Notes under the pieces: generated by a model
Database searches by the model: none
Told to the model about the DNA's origin: nothing
The model's input: the letters and a program-made list of their open reading frames with translations, nothing else
NCBI RefSeq assembly: GCF_019972115.1
Contig: NZ_BPFJ01000002.1
Span: 124,001-188,000, forward strand
Source of the DNA: Sulfurovum sp. TSL6
GTDB taxonomy: Bacteria > Campylobacterota > Campylobacteria > Campylobacterales > Sulfurovaceae
DNA length: 64,000 bases
Reading direction: 5' to 3'
Shown: positions 63,383-64,000 of the stretch, piece after piece
Numbering within the stretch: the stretch's first letter is position 1
How the letters are laid out: every line of letters starts with the position of its first letter
Position numbers and translations under genes: made by a program

Positions 63383-64000
63383 TTATAATGTAATTTTTGT
63401 TGCGTGGCTGGGATAAGCACGTATTTTGTCATAACTTTGTGCAATGATCCGATAGCTGTATGTATGTCCGATTCTTATGAATGTATCAATGTATTCAGCC
63501 ATCAATTGGCCTTGTACCTGTGAGATAAACTCCCATTCAGAACCATCTACTGATCGTTCTACGATATAGGTACTGATACTTGGATCTGCATGCGGTTTCC
63601 ACAGAAGTTTCACCACAGATGGTGCCACCCTATAGGCTTTCACGAACGAGACTGCCGAAAATGGAGGCAATGTGTTTACTTCTATCGGCTCACTGCGTCT
63701 AGACTCTTTCCCAAAAGAAAAGGTACTGAATGTATAACGATAGGTACTGTCTGCATTGACATGCGTGTCCACAAAGTGTGTTGCATAACGGTTCCCTACA
63801 GTACCTATACGTCTAAAACCTTGTGTTTCTTGCGAAGCATCACTTCTGTAAATATTGACACCATGTATACGATGGTCATTTATCTTTTCCCACTCAAATC
63901 CTACGGAATTCATCCTAGGTAAAACATGTACTTGTTCGATAGTATCTAATGAAGAGTCTGTACCGTAGGTCATCAATCCTTTAACAGCACCGCACCCGTT
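63383..64000 (-). CDS. FlpA-like fibronectin type III lipoprotein (5' end outside window)
   Basis: Partial gene entering from the right edge. The frame is open to the last base: the extra codons read NGC-GAVKGLM before TYGTDSS, so the window starts at what looks like a lipobox, and the true start lies beyond it. Two fibronectin type III domains follow (EQVHVLPRMNSVGFEWEKINDHRIHG... and PPFSAVSFVKAYRVAPSVVKLLWKPHADPSI). In C. jejuni FlpA at this position, next to trmB, is a surface adhesin (recalled). The role in a free-living relative is unknown. It ends 10 bases before trmB. Confidence 0.8.
   Translation of the reverse strand, partial: NGCGAVKGLMTYGTDSSLDTIEQVHVLPRMNSVGFEWEKINDHRIHGVNIYRSDASQETQGFRRIGTVGNRYATHFVDTHVNADSTYRYTFSTFSFGKESRRSEPIEVNTLPPFSAVSFVKAYRVAPSVVKLLWKPHADPSISTYIVERSVDGSEWEFISQVQGQLMAEYIDTFIRIGHTYSYRIIAQSYDKIRAYPSHATKITL

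Overview
The window is an AT-rich, gene-dense bacterial chromosome segment. It carries about 66 protein genes, no rRNA or tRNA gene that I could find, no insertion sequence and no CRISPR array. No gene-free stretch exceeds 300 bases; the largest gaps (about 150-230 bases) hold promoters or short repeats. The content points to Campylobacterota (epsilonproteobacteria), probably a free-living Sulfurovum/Sulfurimonas-like organism. The reasons are a FabX-type Fe-S enzyme between amidase and tyrS genes, a long TrmB, an HslV starting MFDATT, a VacJ-MlaC-RND trio, and from memory a C. jejuni/H. pylori-like order amiA-fabX-tyrS-spoT-rpoZ-pyrH-M23-ftsX-ftsE-trmB-flpA. The genus is an inference.

Layout. 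1-4811 (minus): an MSHA/type IV pilus assembly operon (GspL-like/PilMN, PilO-like, PilP/MshK-like, MshL secretin, ExeA-type ATPase cut by the window). 4997-8344 (minus): era, hslU, hslV, rplI. 8503-12487 (plus): mlaA, mlaC and an RND/MMPL exporter. 12576-15102: M3 oligopeptidase and a membrane protein. 15124-17622 (minus): argG with a C-terminal tail, a CZB-like protein, a thioredoxin-like protein. 17716-21017 (plus): pdxJ, pdxA, an M23 endopeptidase and a bactofilin, pairing B6 synthesis with a cell-shape module. 21025-27269: small housekeeping genes on both strands (TPR protein, msrB, yqeY, trpC, trmN6-like, bpt). 27261-35025 (minus): FAD oxidoreductase, glyS, a 46-residue membrane protein, trmL, purU, CCA-type nucleotidyltransferase, leuB, leuD. 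35254-39782 (plus): rpoD, CinA-like, MFS transporter, DTW protein.

40769-51120 is a long co-directional minus-strand block: Cache-domain histidine kinase, OmpR-type regulator, OprD-like porin, DUF485 protein, ActP acetate symporter, cNMP/CBS/DUF294 protein, DnaQ-like exonuclease and acetyl-CoA synthetase. It reads as an acetate sensing, uptake and activation unit. Three tandem 11-bp direct repeats lie just upstream of the porin, as expected for an OmpR/PhoB-family regulator site. 51317-64000: ppa, two tandem cell-wall amidases, fabX, tyrS, spoT, rpoZ, pyrH, an EnvC-like degenerate M23 protein, ftsX, ftsE, trmB and the start of an FlpA-like fibronectin-domain lipoprotein. FtsEX, the EnvC-like protein and the amidases plausibly form one septal peptidoglycan-splitting machine.

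Other signals: three dispersed 44-46 nt hairpin repeats with compensated stem changes; two apparently leaderless genes; and four promoters whose TATAAT box is followed by CGCGA.
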